A stretch of 64,000 bases of DNA from Volvox africanus (GCA_030268105.1 BSDZ01000089.1:1612001-1676000), one strand, 5' to 3'. Shown: positions 50,099-61,984, counted from the first letter of the stretch. A program made the numbers and translations. The notes: a model not told the origin generated them from the letters alone.

Positions 50099-52698
50099 TC
50101 ACAACCCCCCCAACCCAACCTTGGTGATGGAGCCCATGTGGGGCTCTAAGCGGGCGGCCAGGCTCCCTTCCAGATCAGAGAGTTGCGAAACGAGGACTGG
50201 GGGCTGGATAAGGCCCATATAGATGAGTGTTACCGGGCAATTTGGTAGGAGGAAACATAGCCACCAGTGCCGCCTCTACTACTACTATGCCACAACAACT
50301 CTACTAGGACTATTGCCATCGCTGCTGATGCTGCCATTTCCAAAGCATGCACATCTAACCTGCTTGGTGAGCTGCGCCCTGACGGGGCCCTCCTGCGGCA
50401 GTGCATTCAGCGCTAGCCTTGTCTCACTCAGCCTCATGGCGGCGTCCTTGCAGGCAGACAAGGCGCCTTGGGTGGAGGACGTGAACCAGCGGGACAGCGA
50501 ATAGGACAAGTGGGAAGGTGGCTTGAAGAGGCGAAGGATGAGGGTGAGGGGAGCCCCATCTGCCTGCGAGGGCATCCCTGTCAGTACGCCTACAAAGCTT
50601 CCCCCTCCTCCCCCCCTTCCCCTTTCCCCGCTCCCCTCCTCCTTCCCTCGCCTTTACCAGGGTATCTGGCCCCGAGGGAAATGAAGCTCTCGATACAACC
50701 CAACCAACCATCAGTAATAAATCACTTCTAGCTGCATTCAGTTACGCAACTCCTACGTAAGTCCAAGCACTGGACCAGTCACCCAGCCGCTCACCCTCGC
50801 CCCGGGCTGCAAGTTTGCAACCCGCTTAGCCCTCTTCCCCACCTGTCACTCGCAACACCCTCACGCACGCGGAGCGTTGCTTGATTTTGGTCGTGAAGGC
50901 CAGTGCCGTTACCACCTGAGGAGGGGCCCTTACACGGTGGGAGACGGGAATGTGGCATGTGTACGGCAGGACGGCGCGTCTTAAAAACAGTACGGATATC
51001 AACACGACACTATTGTGGGTTTATGGATCTGTTAGCAAGCATGAACGATTGAAGCCGATGGAGGAAGTGGTGGAGGTGGGGTTGGAGATGGAGATGGAGG
51101 TGGAGGTGAAGGGAAGGCCCAGTGCAAAATGGCACAGAAGTGGACGACACTTCACGACTACACGCACTGTTCAGGAAGCGTGTGTTTCACGTGCCTTCGT
51201 GTTGCCGTCCGGGGCCCAGATTGGCGCTGGGGCCAGACCAGCGAATGGCCATGCAACCAAAAAAAACTCAAAACTCAAGAGCAGAGCTCCGGGCGCCTCT
51301 AAATTTCAATTTTGTTGCCCCTCCCTTCTGCTGTATCGCCGCAAGCCACCGACATGCCACCAAACAAATCCCTGTGTGCCCCTGTTGGCCCACTACTGCC
51401 ACTGCTGCCCCACTCCTACTACTTCCTTTATGCCGCGCGCCATAGTCCGCCTCTACTGGCCGCCACGCACCCTTTGAACCTCGGAGGTCCCACAGCGCAC
51501 AATGGCCAGCCCCGTGTAGGGATTGAAGTACTTGACTGAGATGGGTCCGTAGGGTAGCGAGGGGAGGATGAGGGCATCAGTGCCTCCATGCACACAGCGA
51601 AGTGCCGTTGGGCGGCGTGAGGGGACCGAGTCACAGCTGGTTGGTTGCACTCAGGGTCAGCCGGCTGGGCAATATCGAAACGTTAATGCGGCCGCAAAGA
51701 GGATGGCGATGGTTCTCAGGACAGGGCAAAGCTGCAAGCAGTGAGGGGAGGCGGCAAATCCGGGTGGGAATGTCTCCAACTGGACAGGGACGGTAGGGAC
51801 CATGGATAGTGTTTCATCAAGCTGGCAACGGACCCGGCGGATGCAAGTCACAACACGAAATCTCAGCTTCTCAACCAAAAGAGAAAAGACAATCCGTTGT
51901 GATCAAGATGCAAAGTGCTGTTTTGGGGGAAAGACACCGCGAGCCAGAATCCAGGACGGGATGGCTGTAGGACTTCGTACGCTCATCACAATACCACCGC
52001 CGGCTGGCGGTTTGCATCACGTGATAAGTGATACAAAGAGGAGGAGGGGTACTCCCGCAATCGGCTCGCCCTCAGCCCGTCGCAGAACGTGTATGAAGGG
52101 AAGGAATATGGCAGCTGTCTGTCAGCACAGCAATGTCAATCGCCTGGCAAATGGGTGGTGTAAAATGGGTCCGCCCAAAGGCTGAGGGCACCGCGGGATA
52201 ATCAGCATACACCTGATTGGCCTGAGGGAAAAGACTAATGGTGTGACATGCTGCTTTTCAACCCACCCTTTCGTAACCCCACGCCTCATAGACCCTCTTG
52301 TGATTGGTGGGGATGCGGGAGGAAGCAGCGACCTGGTTCCCTCATGACGTACCTAATAGTCCGGCAAGGTTGGTGCCAAGGCCGTAATCACCAAAGTTCT
52401 GTGATAAATTTTCACGCAAGGCTTGCAAAAGCATTTGCTCATCTGAGAACGCATCAGGGAGAAGGGAAAGATGCAAGCGGTCGGGTCGGTTGTGTACGGG
52501 AGTGTGCGTGAAAGGTCGAGTAGTAGTCGTCTTACTGTAGGAGGCGTCAATTGTGCCGCCATTCCATGCCACCTCTGCCAAAAGGTATCTGCGAGCAAGC
52601 AGGACAATTGCATCACGCCGTTCCCATTTGTGAATTCTGGCGTAATATAATTTATTTCCTAAGTACATATATACCTACCTATTTTTAAAGCGGACCAT
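50099..52698 (-). CDS. POP5: POP5, ribonuclease P/MRP protein subunit
   Basis: Protein subunit of RNase P (5' maturation of tRNA) and RNase MRP (rRNA processing), acting in the nucleus/nucleolus. Seven exons: 52698-52679 (20 nt), 52588-52536, 52442-52353, 51535-51471, 50915-50843, 50466-50360, 50203-50099 (TGA). All phases match and yield 170 residues, against about 160 for animal and plant POP5. Family landmarks in order: MVRFKN-R-YLLAEV, LLQALRENLSQNFGDYGLG, NLAGLL-VKYFNPYTGLAIVRC, VVTALAFTTKI, SACVRVLRVTGALSACKDAA. The first exon carries the invariant start MVRFKNR, which fixes the start. The C-terminal exon was chosen because it keeps phase 0 and ends promptly, and it is less conserved. 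One intron contains a dispersed repeat shared with the DEG8-like gene. Confidence 0.88.
51289..51440 (+). repeat. Dispersed repeat family 2, copy 1 (POP5 intron)
   Basis: About 150 bases resemble 56688-56842 in the same orientation: CCGGGCGCCTCTAAATT, CTCCCTTCTGCTG, ATCGCCGCAAGCCACCGACA, and a CTTTATGCCGCG end. It lies about 30 bases from the donor side of a POP5 intron, antisense to the gene. No coding capacity. Confidence 0.85.
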
Positions 52699-53568
52699 CA
52701 GGAGCAATGTTTTAAGTTAACGGATTGCGGCTTCTGCTTGGGCTGCGATTCGCGTTTATCCGATTTTTTTGTGTAAAAACGAATTATGTATTTAAAAATA
52801 CCTTCACTATTGTCTGCTCACTCCGACTGCTCGTCTTCAGACGTACGGCAATACTTGTCAAGGTTTTACTTCTGGATCCACCAGGGTGAGAAACCGTGTA
52901 GCTGCGGCCGCAAGCTAATGCTCTTACTTGCAGCGTACTGGTTGGGGCGCGCCCGCCGATTCCCAATTAGGCTCCTACAAAAAAATACGACCGACAACGA
53001 ACAGAAGCTATAGACGACGAAGTACCCCTCCATGTTTTCGCCTTCATCCAAATTAGGCTGTGTAAGTTGCGGCAGGACGATGATATGGCCTTATTTGCTG
53101 GGCATCCTCAAGCGACTGGGTGGGAGGAAGGCCAGAACCCATAGGTAGCACCGGTTCTACCCCAACATTTTATCATAGCGGACCTAGTGGAGCATCCAGG
53201 GGCCCCACTTGGATGCGATGACAGGATTTACCATATACATCGGTTTCGGAGGTGCTCTCGGGTGCTTCCGGGGATGCACTGGCACGTGCACGAGCTGCTT
53301 AGGAGTAGAGCTGGGAAACCTTTGCCCTTACAGGGACTTCGTTTGGGAAGAAATGGGGTGACTGACGTGGTGCACGGCCCTATGTGAGCACGAGAGCCCG
53401 GAAGGACTGTGTTTTTCATTCCTGACGACAAGTACGAACCTTATTTCTAAATGTTGGGAGCCTTTTGTGGTTGGTAGCCTGTGTAGCCGCGTGGTTGCGC
53501 TGGAGGGGTGCGGGCAAAGGTTAGCTCACCCATAATATCGCACCCTTCCCTGCATATCCGTCAGCAGG
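52699..53568. other. Upstream region of POP5
   Basis: Holds the presumed POP5 promoter. No exon is supported. A plus-strand frame near 53217-53350 encodes a Cys/Gly-rich stretch without family signal. Confidence 0.4.
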
Positions 53569-54098
53569 TGGCATGCCCAATTTGATGGCTTATGGTATCC
53601 GGAGTATTGAGCGGGACGCATTTAAGCTGCCCAGCCAGTTCATGGAAAAAACACGACATGGTCACATTTACAGCTTCACCAAGGGTTACAAACATCTGGC
53701 TTGAACAAGTGGTGGTGGTGGTCTTCATCGATCAGCTGAATACGGAAAAAGCTTATGCGGGGCCTGCGTTGAAAGCACATACGGTGCAGGGTCAGGACCT
53801 CATTTTCGCATGCCTGAATGAACACGTGTAAATTACTACTTGCCATTACTGGTAGCCCTGGTGGCATGGCCTGTCAAGGCTGACTTGTTTCCGCGCTCTG
53901 AGAAACACGTCATTATTCCCTATGTTCTATTTACCACTGACGTTTACTGATTCCATTCCCCCCCCTGTTTACCCCTCCCTCTACAGCGCCATAGGTGGGC
54001 TCCATAGCAGCCTCATCACAGCCGCCAAGAACTACCCTAGTAGCGGCACCATAATGCTACACCAGCTGCAGTTCAGCTATGTGGACCTGGAAGAACCG
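53569..54098 (+). CDS. Possible exons of an unrecognised plus-strand gene
   Basis: Two segments look coding. At about 53569-53690, after the acceptor-like CCGTCAGCAG, the frame reads PNLMAYGIRSIERDAFKLPS then FMEKTRHGHIYSFTKGYKH. At 53987-54098, after a good acceptor (CCCTCTACAG), it reads AIGGLHSSLITAAKNYPSSG then MLHQLQFSYVDLEEP, ending at a strong donor GTAAGG. I could not match phases between them or find the rest. The second donor directly abuts a dispersed repeat copy, so the gene may be a degraded mobile element or a host gene interrupted by one. Confidence 0.3.
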
Positions 54099-54099
54099 T

Positions 54100-54439
54100 A
54101 AGGTTTCCTGGTGTGGACGCCACAAGTTGTTTGTACACTGTTTCGTGAAGGTGTGGCCCGCCGTGCATGGACTCCCACCTTACTTCAGAACCAACTGCTG
54201 ATGTGGTTTACGTTAATATCTTGCCGCCGCTTTAAATTTAGCAATACCTTGCGTGGCGAAGGATTGGGTGGCTCGGCATCCCTCGACGGGTACCCGACTC
54301 ATACAGTGTACAAGCTTCCAACACAGAGGGGGGGGACGCCTCACCCGTCTGTGTGATGACATCCAAACCCAATATTCTCCAACCCAAAGCGATACAGTGG
54401 CTCGTGTTTCCGGCTCAGCAAGGACTGCCAGAAACTGTC
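54100..54439 (+). repeat. Dispersed repeat family 1, copy 2
   Basis: Second copy of the ~330-bp element at 48765-49094, same orientation. It starts at a GTAAGG sequence that also looks like a splice donor for the preceding open segment. Confidence 0.9.
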
Positions 54440-54529
54440 AACTTATAAAGCGGACAACTCAATAAGTGTTAGTTACCTTCAGGTCGTTTAGTGCTTGCGT
54501 GACGGTGCAGGTAACCTCTGGTCAAGCCA

Positions 54530-54745
54530 ATGCCCCCTGAGCGTGAGGAACAAGACCGCATGCTTAAGGAACAATATCGTCAGTTAAATACGTGCAACAA
54601 TACGGCTCATGAGTATGACAGGACGACAGTGCCTTGGGGAATTCGGCTCTGGGTCAAGACATGTATAACTGTGAAATGTATAACTGCTTGTGCAGTTGCA
54701 TCAGCTTTTACCCTTTTAGCTTTCAAACTTTTTAAATTGTTTTAG
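54530..54745 (+). CDS. Hypothetical small protein with C-terminal membrane helix
   Basis: A 71-residue frame begins with ATG (a stop lies just upstream in frame). It has a charged N-terminal helix (EREEQDRMLKEQYRQL) and a hydrophobic C-terminus (TACAVASAFTLLAFKLFKLF) suited to a tail anchor. Codons are more A/T-ending than in neighbouring genes. No family recognised; it could be a remnant of a mobile element. Confidence 0.3.
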   Translation: MPPEREEQDRMLKEQYRQLNTCNNTAHEYDRTTVPWGIRLWVKTCITVKCITACAVASAFTLLAFKLFKLF

Positions 54746-54951
54746 GCGAGCCCTACCCTGTAATGGTCATCTTACAGTGACTACAATGTAATGTAATTTT
54801 ACATAAACACCGAACAACCAATAGCAATCATACAACTATCGTTAGATGTTGAATCACAGCGTCTATCTCCATACACCGCCCAATCCACCGCTTCACCCGA
54901 GTGTCGCCCTTACGGCACATTCACCTCAATATTGGACTTTCTCATTTATTT

Positions 54952-57900
54952 CTATATAGCTGCACACCTCTCTTTGTCAACGCTAACAAATATCACGCCC
55001 TGATCGCGCCCGCAAGCAGGAAAACGTTTCCTCACGGCGGGCTTATCTGAAATCCATCGGATATGCGCGCTCGTGATTGATGCTCTCCGCTGTTCTTCAC
55101 ACATCTTCCGCAAAGGAAACGTATGCATGCGTCCGTCTCCTCGCACTCCTACTTCTCCTCGCCCAGAACGACGGACAGCACCACCTCCTGCAGCCCCTGC
55201 AATCTCCGAAACCAGGGGCCAGGGAGGGTCATCAACCATGAGCCTACGCGAATTAATGGAGGGGTGTGCTCCTGGCCCGTGCAGCAATTTCAGTAGCCAG
55301 CAAAGGGATGACTTGCAGACATTATTACTAAGTGTTTGGGCATCCAAGCCTGTGTACAGAACGAGTATGCGATTTCTCCTGAACTGCATGGGTCGTGGTC
55401 TTGGGATGTCCGTTATGAGTCCCAGGGTACCCATCCGGATGTGAGGGCTTGTGCAAATAGCCATCGTGCTAATGACTCGTATAGAGTATGGATGACTATG
55501 ACAAAGACCACAGATTGAGCGTTCTGCTCGACTGTGATGTCGGAATCTAGTGATATGGCAACATGCCCCGGACATACCCCTCGCCCCACCTACAGACTTA
55601 AATTTGAAACATCGATTACTCCCTCCTGACACGGAAACCTGAAAGCCGTGCAGACGTGATCCTGCACTACAAAGATTGCCCCAACATCCATCCGTCCGGT
55701 TCTTTCACATCCACCACGCAAACTTTCCTGTCTGCGCGGCATGTACACACTCCAACACGCAGAAACACACACAAAACACACGCGTGCATGTTGCCCCCTA
55801 ACTTAAATTGTGTCAGGCTTTCAACATCCTCGGTAGGCCGGCGCTCTATGCACACGCGTAGGCACCCCCACCTGATCTGTGCTGCGGATGAGCTGCAGTT
55901 TCACGGTGTCCCCCGCAGCCAGGCTGTCGAGCGCCGCTAGCAGGTCGCCGCCGCTGTTCACCGGGCGACCATTAACCACCTGGATGACGTCACCTGCGGA
56001 AGGCCAGCCAGGGGAGTGACGTGCAGCAACGAGGAGCATCCAATATGGCAATCGACATCCATACGTTTTGTGGAAGCAACGGGGAGGGTATAGAGCGGAG
56101 AACGGTGACATCACGAAAGCATAGCATGTAAAACAGACTTATGCACGGGCGTAGCCTTGATACATTAAGACGGCCCTGCAACCCTGAGAGGCGGGAAATG
56201 ATAAGAAATAGCACCCTCAGGCCTATATCCAGCTGAACCCGGTGATGCCCGGCTCTTTCCAGCCCTCGACAAAAAGAGGGTGACTCCGACTGCGCCGGTG
56301 ATTTCACCGCTCAGTGATGCTCACCCACCTAAAACGATCCCTGAGAGTCCGCGGCGTGTGGGCAGCAGACCCGCCTTGTCCGCCGTGCCCCCTGGGGCGA
56401 CCGTCTGGATGAGGGCCCCCCGGCTCACCTTGAGCCGCTGGGCGACACTGTCAGACGCAATCTGCGTCAGGCGTGACAGGCTGATGTTGGCAAACATAAA
56501 AGCATAATCGAATCCCAACCAGATGGGTGATGCTAATCGGTGTAAATGCCAACAATGTCCGCACTCAGAACCTTCTACGGGGGGACTGGAGGGTGGACAA
56601 GGCGTGCTGCAGAGGGACCCCTCACCACGGCGGTATGGACTTCGAAGTGTTACCAATACAGGCGGAGCTACAGGCGGCGAAAAAATTCCGGGCGCCTCTA
56701 AATTCCAAATTTCTTGACCCTCCCTTCTGCTGGATCGCCGCAAGCCACCGACATGCCACCAACCAAATCCCTGTGACCCTACTGCCCCACTCCTACCACT
56801 GCTGCCCCCTTGCCGCCACCGCTGCATTTACTTTATGCCGCGTTTTAAGCACCCAAGTGGCGCCCGAATGCACAAGTTCACGGAAAGACAATAGAGGTGT
56901 GGCTCCCCTCCCTCTTCCCGGTTCGCTCCTCTCACGTACTATTCCTAGGGAGATCCGTAATGTGCTACGACCTGATGCACGCCCTTCCTTGGCGCGTACT
57001 CGAAATGTCAATTAACGGCCCACTCCCCTGCCAGGACATATATACACGCATACACATACACATACACATACACATACACGCACAAAGGTGCACACCTGTG
57101 CATCAAGACTGGGACGCACCACCTTGCCGTTCTGGATGAGCTGCGGAACCACGAGCTTCACCTGCACAGCATTCACAAACCAGCCAGCCAGTCAGCAAGG
57201 CACTGGAGAGGTACAGGGGGCAATACGGGGATGTAACGTAGGAAGGCGCCTGCGCCTCTTGTGCTGGCGAACTGCCAAGGGCTTTGCACGGCCAGGACAT
57301 GATAGTGCTTTGGACATCGGACACAGGCATATGGGGATACCAACATTGACCAGCTAGGTGTACGTGGTGCCCAAAACACCTGGGCCACCAGATGCGGAAC
57401 AAAACCCCAGTTACCCCAGAGATGCCCAAACATAGCTCCATCTCCGCTGTCCACAGTACCTTAGCTGAGAGCATGCGAAATGAAGCGCCCTTTGCGGCTG
57501 GGGCCCGCAATGCCGTGGATTCCGTGTACTCGGCGCACCTACCATATCGACCGGAATGGCGAATCCGATACCCGCTGAGCTGCCGGTGGGCGTGAAGATG
57601 GCTGTGTTCACCCCGATTAGCCGACCCCCCGAGTCCAGCAGCGGGCCCCCACTGTTGCCCGGGTTGATGCTCGCGTCTGCGGCGAGTGAATCATGGCATG
57701 CTTGCAATTAGACTAATCGCAGATGTTAGCAGAAAATCAAGCCGCAACGACAGCCTGTGCGGTACACGCGTCCATGTTAAAAGTGTCACAGTAGCGCCTG
57801 AACAGTCACATTGATCAAACTCAACTCTCATGGGTGACGATGATGAACGCGTGGTATATATATAGATGTCGTACTTATATAATACACACGTGCCGCATAT

Positions 57901-60900
57901 GCGTGTATCTGAATGCACCTCCACCTTGCCGCAAGATATAGCTGTACATGTCATATATATACCTGTCGTACACCCTGGCGCGACGTGCGCCACGTACCCG
58001 TCTGAATGCCGCCGGGTATGGTGGTGCCCAGCTGGCTGCGGATGTCTCGATTCAGCGCGCTAATGACACCTGGTGGCGGATCCAGCAGGGCGGGGAATGT
58101 GGAAACCAGACAGCTGGTAGCTGGTAGAAGCGTCAGGAAGTTGAGATTAGCAACTCAGTCTTCGGTTTTCGGATGGTGAGGCGGGATGGGTCGGGAGGAG
58201 AAGACGAATACCCGAGACCTGATACTGCCGCTGTAGAAGCGCTGCGATAAAGTGTGATCTGACTAGTGCAAAGGTGGATGGCGACGGCTGGCTCCGGGAG
58301 GAGGGGGAACACAGGCGAATCCTTTGTGAACACAAAGGCGCGATCATCCCCATCTCGATTCCATATCACCAAAACCATTTTGCTCCACGGCTTTGCAGCA
58401 CCCCACCCCTCCTTGCCGTACAGCTTGCTATATCCACCTCATTCACTCTTCTCGCCCGCCCCGCCCCTGCACACAGCGTGTGAGGTGCATCCCGCCCCGT
58501 CCCGTCCCGTCCAGAACCCCTTGTCCACCCACCGCTCGTCAGGGTGTGGCCAAAGCCAAAAGGATTTCTGAATCGGGAACGGGGGATGGGGGACGGGGGA
58601 TGGGGGACGGGGGACGGGGGACGGCGCATGCGGCGTTTATGTAAGCACGAAGGGTCTGAGGGCAAGGGGTAACTAGGTCGGGGAAACTGTTAAGGAACGC
58701 GCCCGACAACATGTGTGTGTATGCTAGGGTAAGCGGCGTGAAGGGAGTGGACGAAAGCTGCAAACGTCAGAAGGGAGGAACAAAATCACGGGGGGGGGTT
58801 GATGCGTGTCGTAAACAACATCACAAGAAAGACGGGGGAGGTCCATGCAGCGAAACGCGGAGTGCAAATGTAGAGGGCGATTTGATTGTTTGCCCCTTCA
58901 TCGCTGCTCGAGGCGCATCCTCATCATGGCGGCATGTCCGTAGGTACCTTGCGTGCAGGCCCTCGTCACACAGGCCCCGCAAGCGACCATAGAAGTCAGC
59001 TAGCCCTGCATACTCCCGACACTTCCGGCCTAGATGGCACTGGGTACCGAAGTAGCGCCCCCAGGCGGGCCTTAATACCAGCGTTGAGGCCGTACTCGAG
59101 ACCTAGCCCCGATGGAAGCTATAACCACGACTCAGCCACGCACTCCCATGACGTCTTTGCCTTGAGTCTTCGCCTTAAGCAGCCCATTCTGGGCTCCACC
59201 GATTCCGGACGGCTGTAGCTAACAAGCATCATATAGCTAACAAGCACACGAACAGCTCAAAGAAGTCGCCTCACGTACTCAAAGCCTAGCATCGGTTTGC
59301 TGGGGCCTCAGCTGGCCGTACGTCCTGTCGGTCCTATATAAGCTCTCTTCGGTTATCTACCCATTTCTCCTCTAGAACCCTCTTTCGCCAACTCCTAGGT
59401 TTGCTCATTTAGCCCCGCTAAGGCAGATTACTAGGCTGCAGCTAGCTTAGCCACAACCCACCCGATGGCGAGGCACTGTTGTCCCACCCTCAGGGATGCG
59501 CTACTGCCCAACTGGACAGGCTGCAGTGCCGAAGGCGGGGCACCCACTAGCTGCAACACCACGAGGTCCCTGGTTCGATCTGCGCCTACCAGCACCGCGT
59601 CAAAGGTTTGTTCGGTGTCGTTGGTGGGGTTCAGCAACGTCACCTGCAGTCCATTAGTCCATGGAAGAGGCAGAACAACAATTAATGAGTGGTGTGAGGG
59701 TCGGGGTGGAGAGTCAGGGTCCTGGGTAGGTGATAAAAGCAGACATCAAATGCAGCAAGATCAGTGAGCGGGAGCCTCACCTTCCTCAGATCCCTCCTCA
59801 GATACCACTAGGTTTTTTGGTTCTTCGCAACAATTAGGAAGTCATAAGTCGTCATGTGGTCACGGAGGGACACGCACCTTTGCCACCTTGGGCCGAGCGG
59901 CTGCGCCTCCACCGCCTCGGCCTGCGGGGTCGGACCCCAGCCCCTTCAGGGAGTTCAGCACTACGTGGTAGTTGGTCACGACGTGGCCCTCATCATCCCA
60001 GACGAACCCTGGAAGGAGGCGCAGGGTGTCGCATCACACCGCATAAGGAGAATGACCGTGCAGAGGGACACGCACAGGGCCTGGTGCGGGGGGAAGAGGG
60101 CCGTTGTCTCCCGACCAGCACCTTAGTGACATAGGGCTCGAATAGCGAGTACATGTCGCTTAAAAATCGATCACGCAGAGATATCTTCAAGACGGCGACA
60201 CTGGTGGTCAACCAATCATGAGGAACCAGGCCAAAAGGCTTCCATTGTGGGGCCTCGTGTGCGGGCCTGGAGCCCATCGGCTCTGTGTCGGAGTCCCAGG
60301 ATACCCGGCTGCTGGTCTGGACCAGTTAAGGCATGCGGGTGAGGAGGATCCGTTGCGGTTCCATATGAATTTGCTTTCATCGCGTGCACTGGCAATGAAA
60401 ATGTGGATCAATAATGTGGAGATAGCTCCAGTTTAAGGGTTATAACTCCCGTACATTATGACATGGCACTACAGCAGTACTAGGCAGGTCGCATATACTA
60501 CCCTTTACCCTCTGGTCCACTCGTACTCACCCGTCCCATTGCCCTCCGGTACGTCCACTTCTGGACTAGCTGCTGTGCGTCCCTGCGAATTAGCAAACCC
60601 TGGGAATCGATAATTAGGACGACGCGGTATTGTTACTATGGTTGGCCCGTCCCAGATATTGCAGGGTTGAATAAGCTCAGGGAATTCCCACCTGGAGCGC
60701 TACATCTACGATATTGGCGATGGAGTATGTGTTGCGTGCGAACAACGATACTACAGCTGCTTCCCTGCGGACGCAAAAACATGGATCCCTTATCCCGGTA
60801 TGATGCTGTTACGCGGGGAGAAACGGAATTGAACGTCACGCTTGCCTGGGAGGCAGGAGGCTGAGGCCACCAGCGACCGTCTCCGGTGTCACTTCCTCCA

Positions 60901-60976
60901 AGGTCACCGACTTCGCTGGGGCGGTAGCTCCAAGCGCCGCCCAGCCCAGGAGAATATTTCGCCGCGTCACATGATC
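54952..60976 (-). CDS. DEG8: DEG8-like thylakoid-lumen serine endoprotease (HtrA/DegP family)
   Basis: Trypsin-fold protease with one PDZ domain; DEG5/DEG8 degrade damaged photosystem II protein D1 in the thylakoid lumen. Exons: 60976-60846, 60764-60692, 60582-60531, 60008-59878, 59643-59462, 58567-58533, 58069-57998, 57676-57543, 57161-57096, 56461-56329, 55993-55872, 55638-54952; all phases agree. The first exon has a twin-Arg, hydrophobic, A-P-A lumen signal ([18 protein letters not shown]). Then come [32 protein letters not shown], catalytic His in TNYHVV, Asp in [21 protein letters not shown], Ser in [13 protein letters not shown], and PDZ ([31 protein letters not shown]). RGLSGIVLG and VGQQCLAIG point to DEG8 rather than DEG1. 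The intron after exon 1 uses a GC donor (AG-GCAAGC). The start Met and transit peptide lie further upstream, not found. The last exon is open for 229 codons, far beyond the usual C-terminus; its 3' limit is uncertain. Confidence 0.85.
55073..55518 (+). other. Overlapping plus-strand open frames opposite the DEG8 last exon
   Basis: One frame reads [20 protein letters not shown] then [20 protein letters not shown]; a second frame (55336-55518) reads [20 protein letters not shown] and ends at TGA. Both look more protein-like than a chance shadow and could be a frame-shifted remnant, but no family is recognised. The opposite strand is also open here, so at most one of them is real. Confidence 0.2.
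56688..56842 (+). repeat. Dispersed repeat family 2, copy 2 (DEG8-like intron)
   Basis: Matches 51289-51440; it lies in the intron between exons 57096 and 56461 of the DEG8-like gene, antisense to it. Confidence 0.85.
57046..57078. repeat. CATACA microsatellite
   Basis: Repeats of CATACA/CACATA type sit within a DEG8-like intron, close to exon 57096-57161. Confidence 0.7.
58577..58625 (+). repeat. GGGGGATGGGGGACG minisatellite
   Basis: Repeats of GGGGGATG/GGGGGACG units lie directly upstream (in gene sense) of the 35-nt DEG8 microexon 58533-58567. On the minus strand they form the pyrimidine-rich run before the acceptor GATTCAG. The plus strand is G-quadruplex-capable. Confidence 0.8.
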
Positions 60977-61984
60977 CTACGATATGTTGCTAAAATAGCA
61001 TGACGATTTCCGCGCTTTCCAGTAGCTAACAAGCAGGTCTACAAGTATCGCACCGTTGTCCCAACGCTGTCATCCCTGAAAGCCTGAGCACAAATATTCA
61101 GGAATTTATTACAAGCATAACGGCTTCGCTGAATGGGGCTGCAGCGACGATGCAGCATATTGCATGTGCACCATAACAAGTGCGCTATTGAAATAACTTT
61201 TGGCAATAGCTAATATCATCCTTCGGAGAGAAATTTCTGACAGCCTACTAATAATGACGGACCAAGCGTGTACGAACCAAGCTGACACAGGAGGGCCGGA
61301 CGAGGCATATAGGCCTTTGCCTGGCAATTACATTATAGCTTGAAGTTTTAAAATTGTGTGCAGGTAATTGCCTGTTATGCACGAGCCAGCACAGGTTATG
61401 CGGAGGCAGCTCCTATGCCCAGTCCCTAAGCTGGGTGAGGGCTGGGCTAGGTAAATATCGTCTGTCCGCATTCCACCAATACTCTATGTGAACCCCTATT
61501 GAGCCAGCGGCCATTATCAGCACACCTACACACACCACACCGCTAGAAAAAGCTATGCACATGCCACGCGACTATCCACACCAAGAATTAAATTGGTTTG
61601 CGCACAACAATGCAGAGAACCCCACCGCTAAAAAACCCCATAATGCCTCTCCAATCAAGGACTATGGCCAATAGTATCGGGTTTCACGATGGACAGTGCC
61701 TGATGGTTTCAGGTAAATTGGCTAAGTATACGCCACAGCGACATGTTAGCATCAGAAGCATGCATTAAGCAGACGCATCGTTCTCTCTAAAGGAAAGCAC
61801 TTTCATTTCAGGGTAAACAGATTTTCTTCCCACATGCCAACTACTACGTAGAGAGGTACTACAGAGGTGCTGACCATGCCGTACAATACCCCTTCCAAAC
61901 CAGATGCACCCGAGGTACATTTAAGCCGCTCAAAAGCCCCCTGCTGCCTTCTAACAGTTTTGCCATATCTGTACAGCCGTTACC
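60977..61984. other. Region upstream of the first DEG8-like exon and downstream of the His-rich ORF
   Basis: Should contain the missing DEG8-like start exon and promoter, and the 3' UTR of the minus-strand ORF at 61985. TTACA (TGTAA on the minus strand) occurs near 61108. No exon is supported. Confidence 0.4.

Noticed and set aside
52870..52920. HQGEKPCSCG, resembling a C2H2 zinc-finger linker
   Set aside because: No Cys/His spacing of a zinc finger and no second finger; coincidence.
59570..59590. GGTTCGATC resembling a tRNA B box
   Set aside because: It lies within a conserved DEG8 coding exon (ADRTRDL, opposite strand) and no cloverleaf or A box fits.
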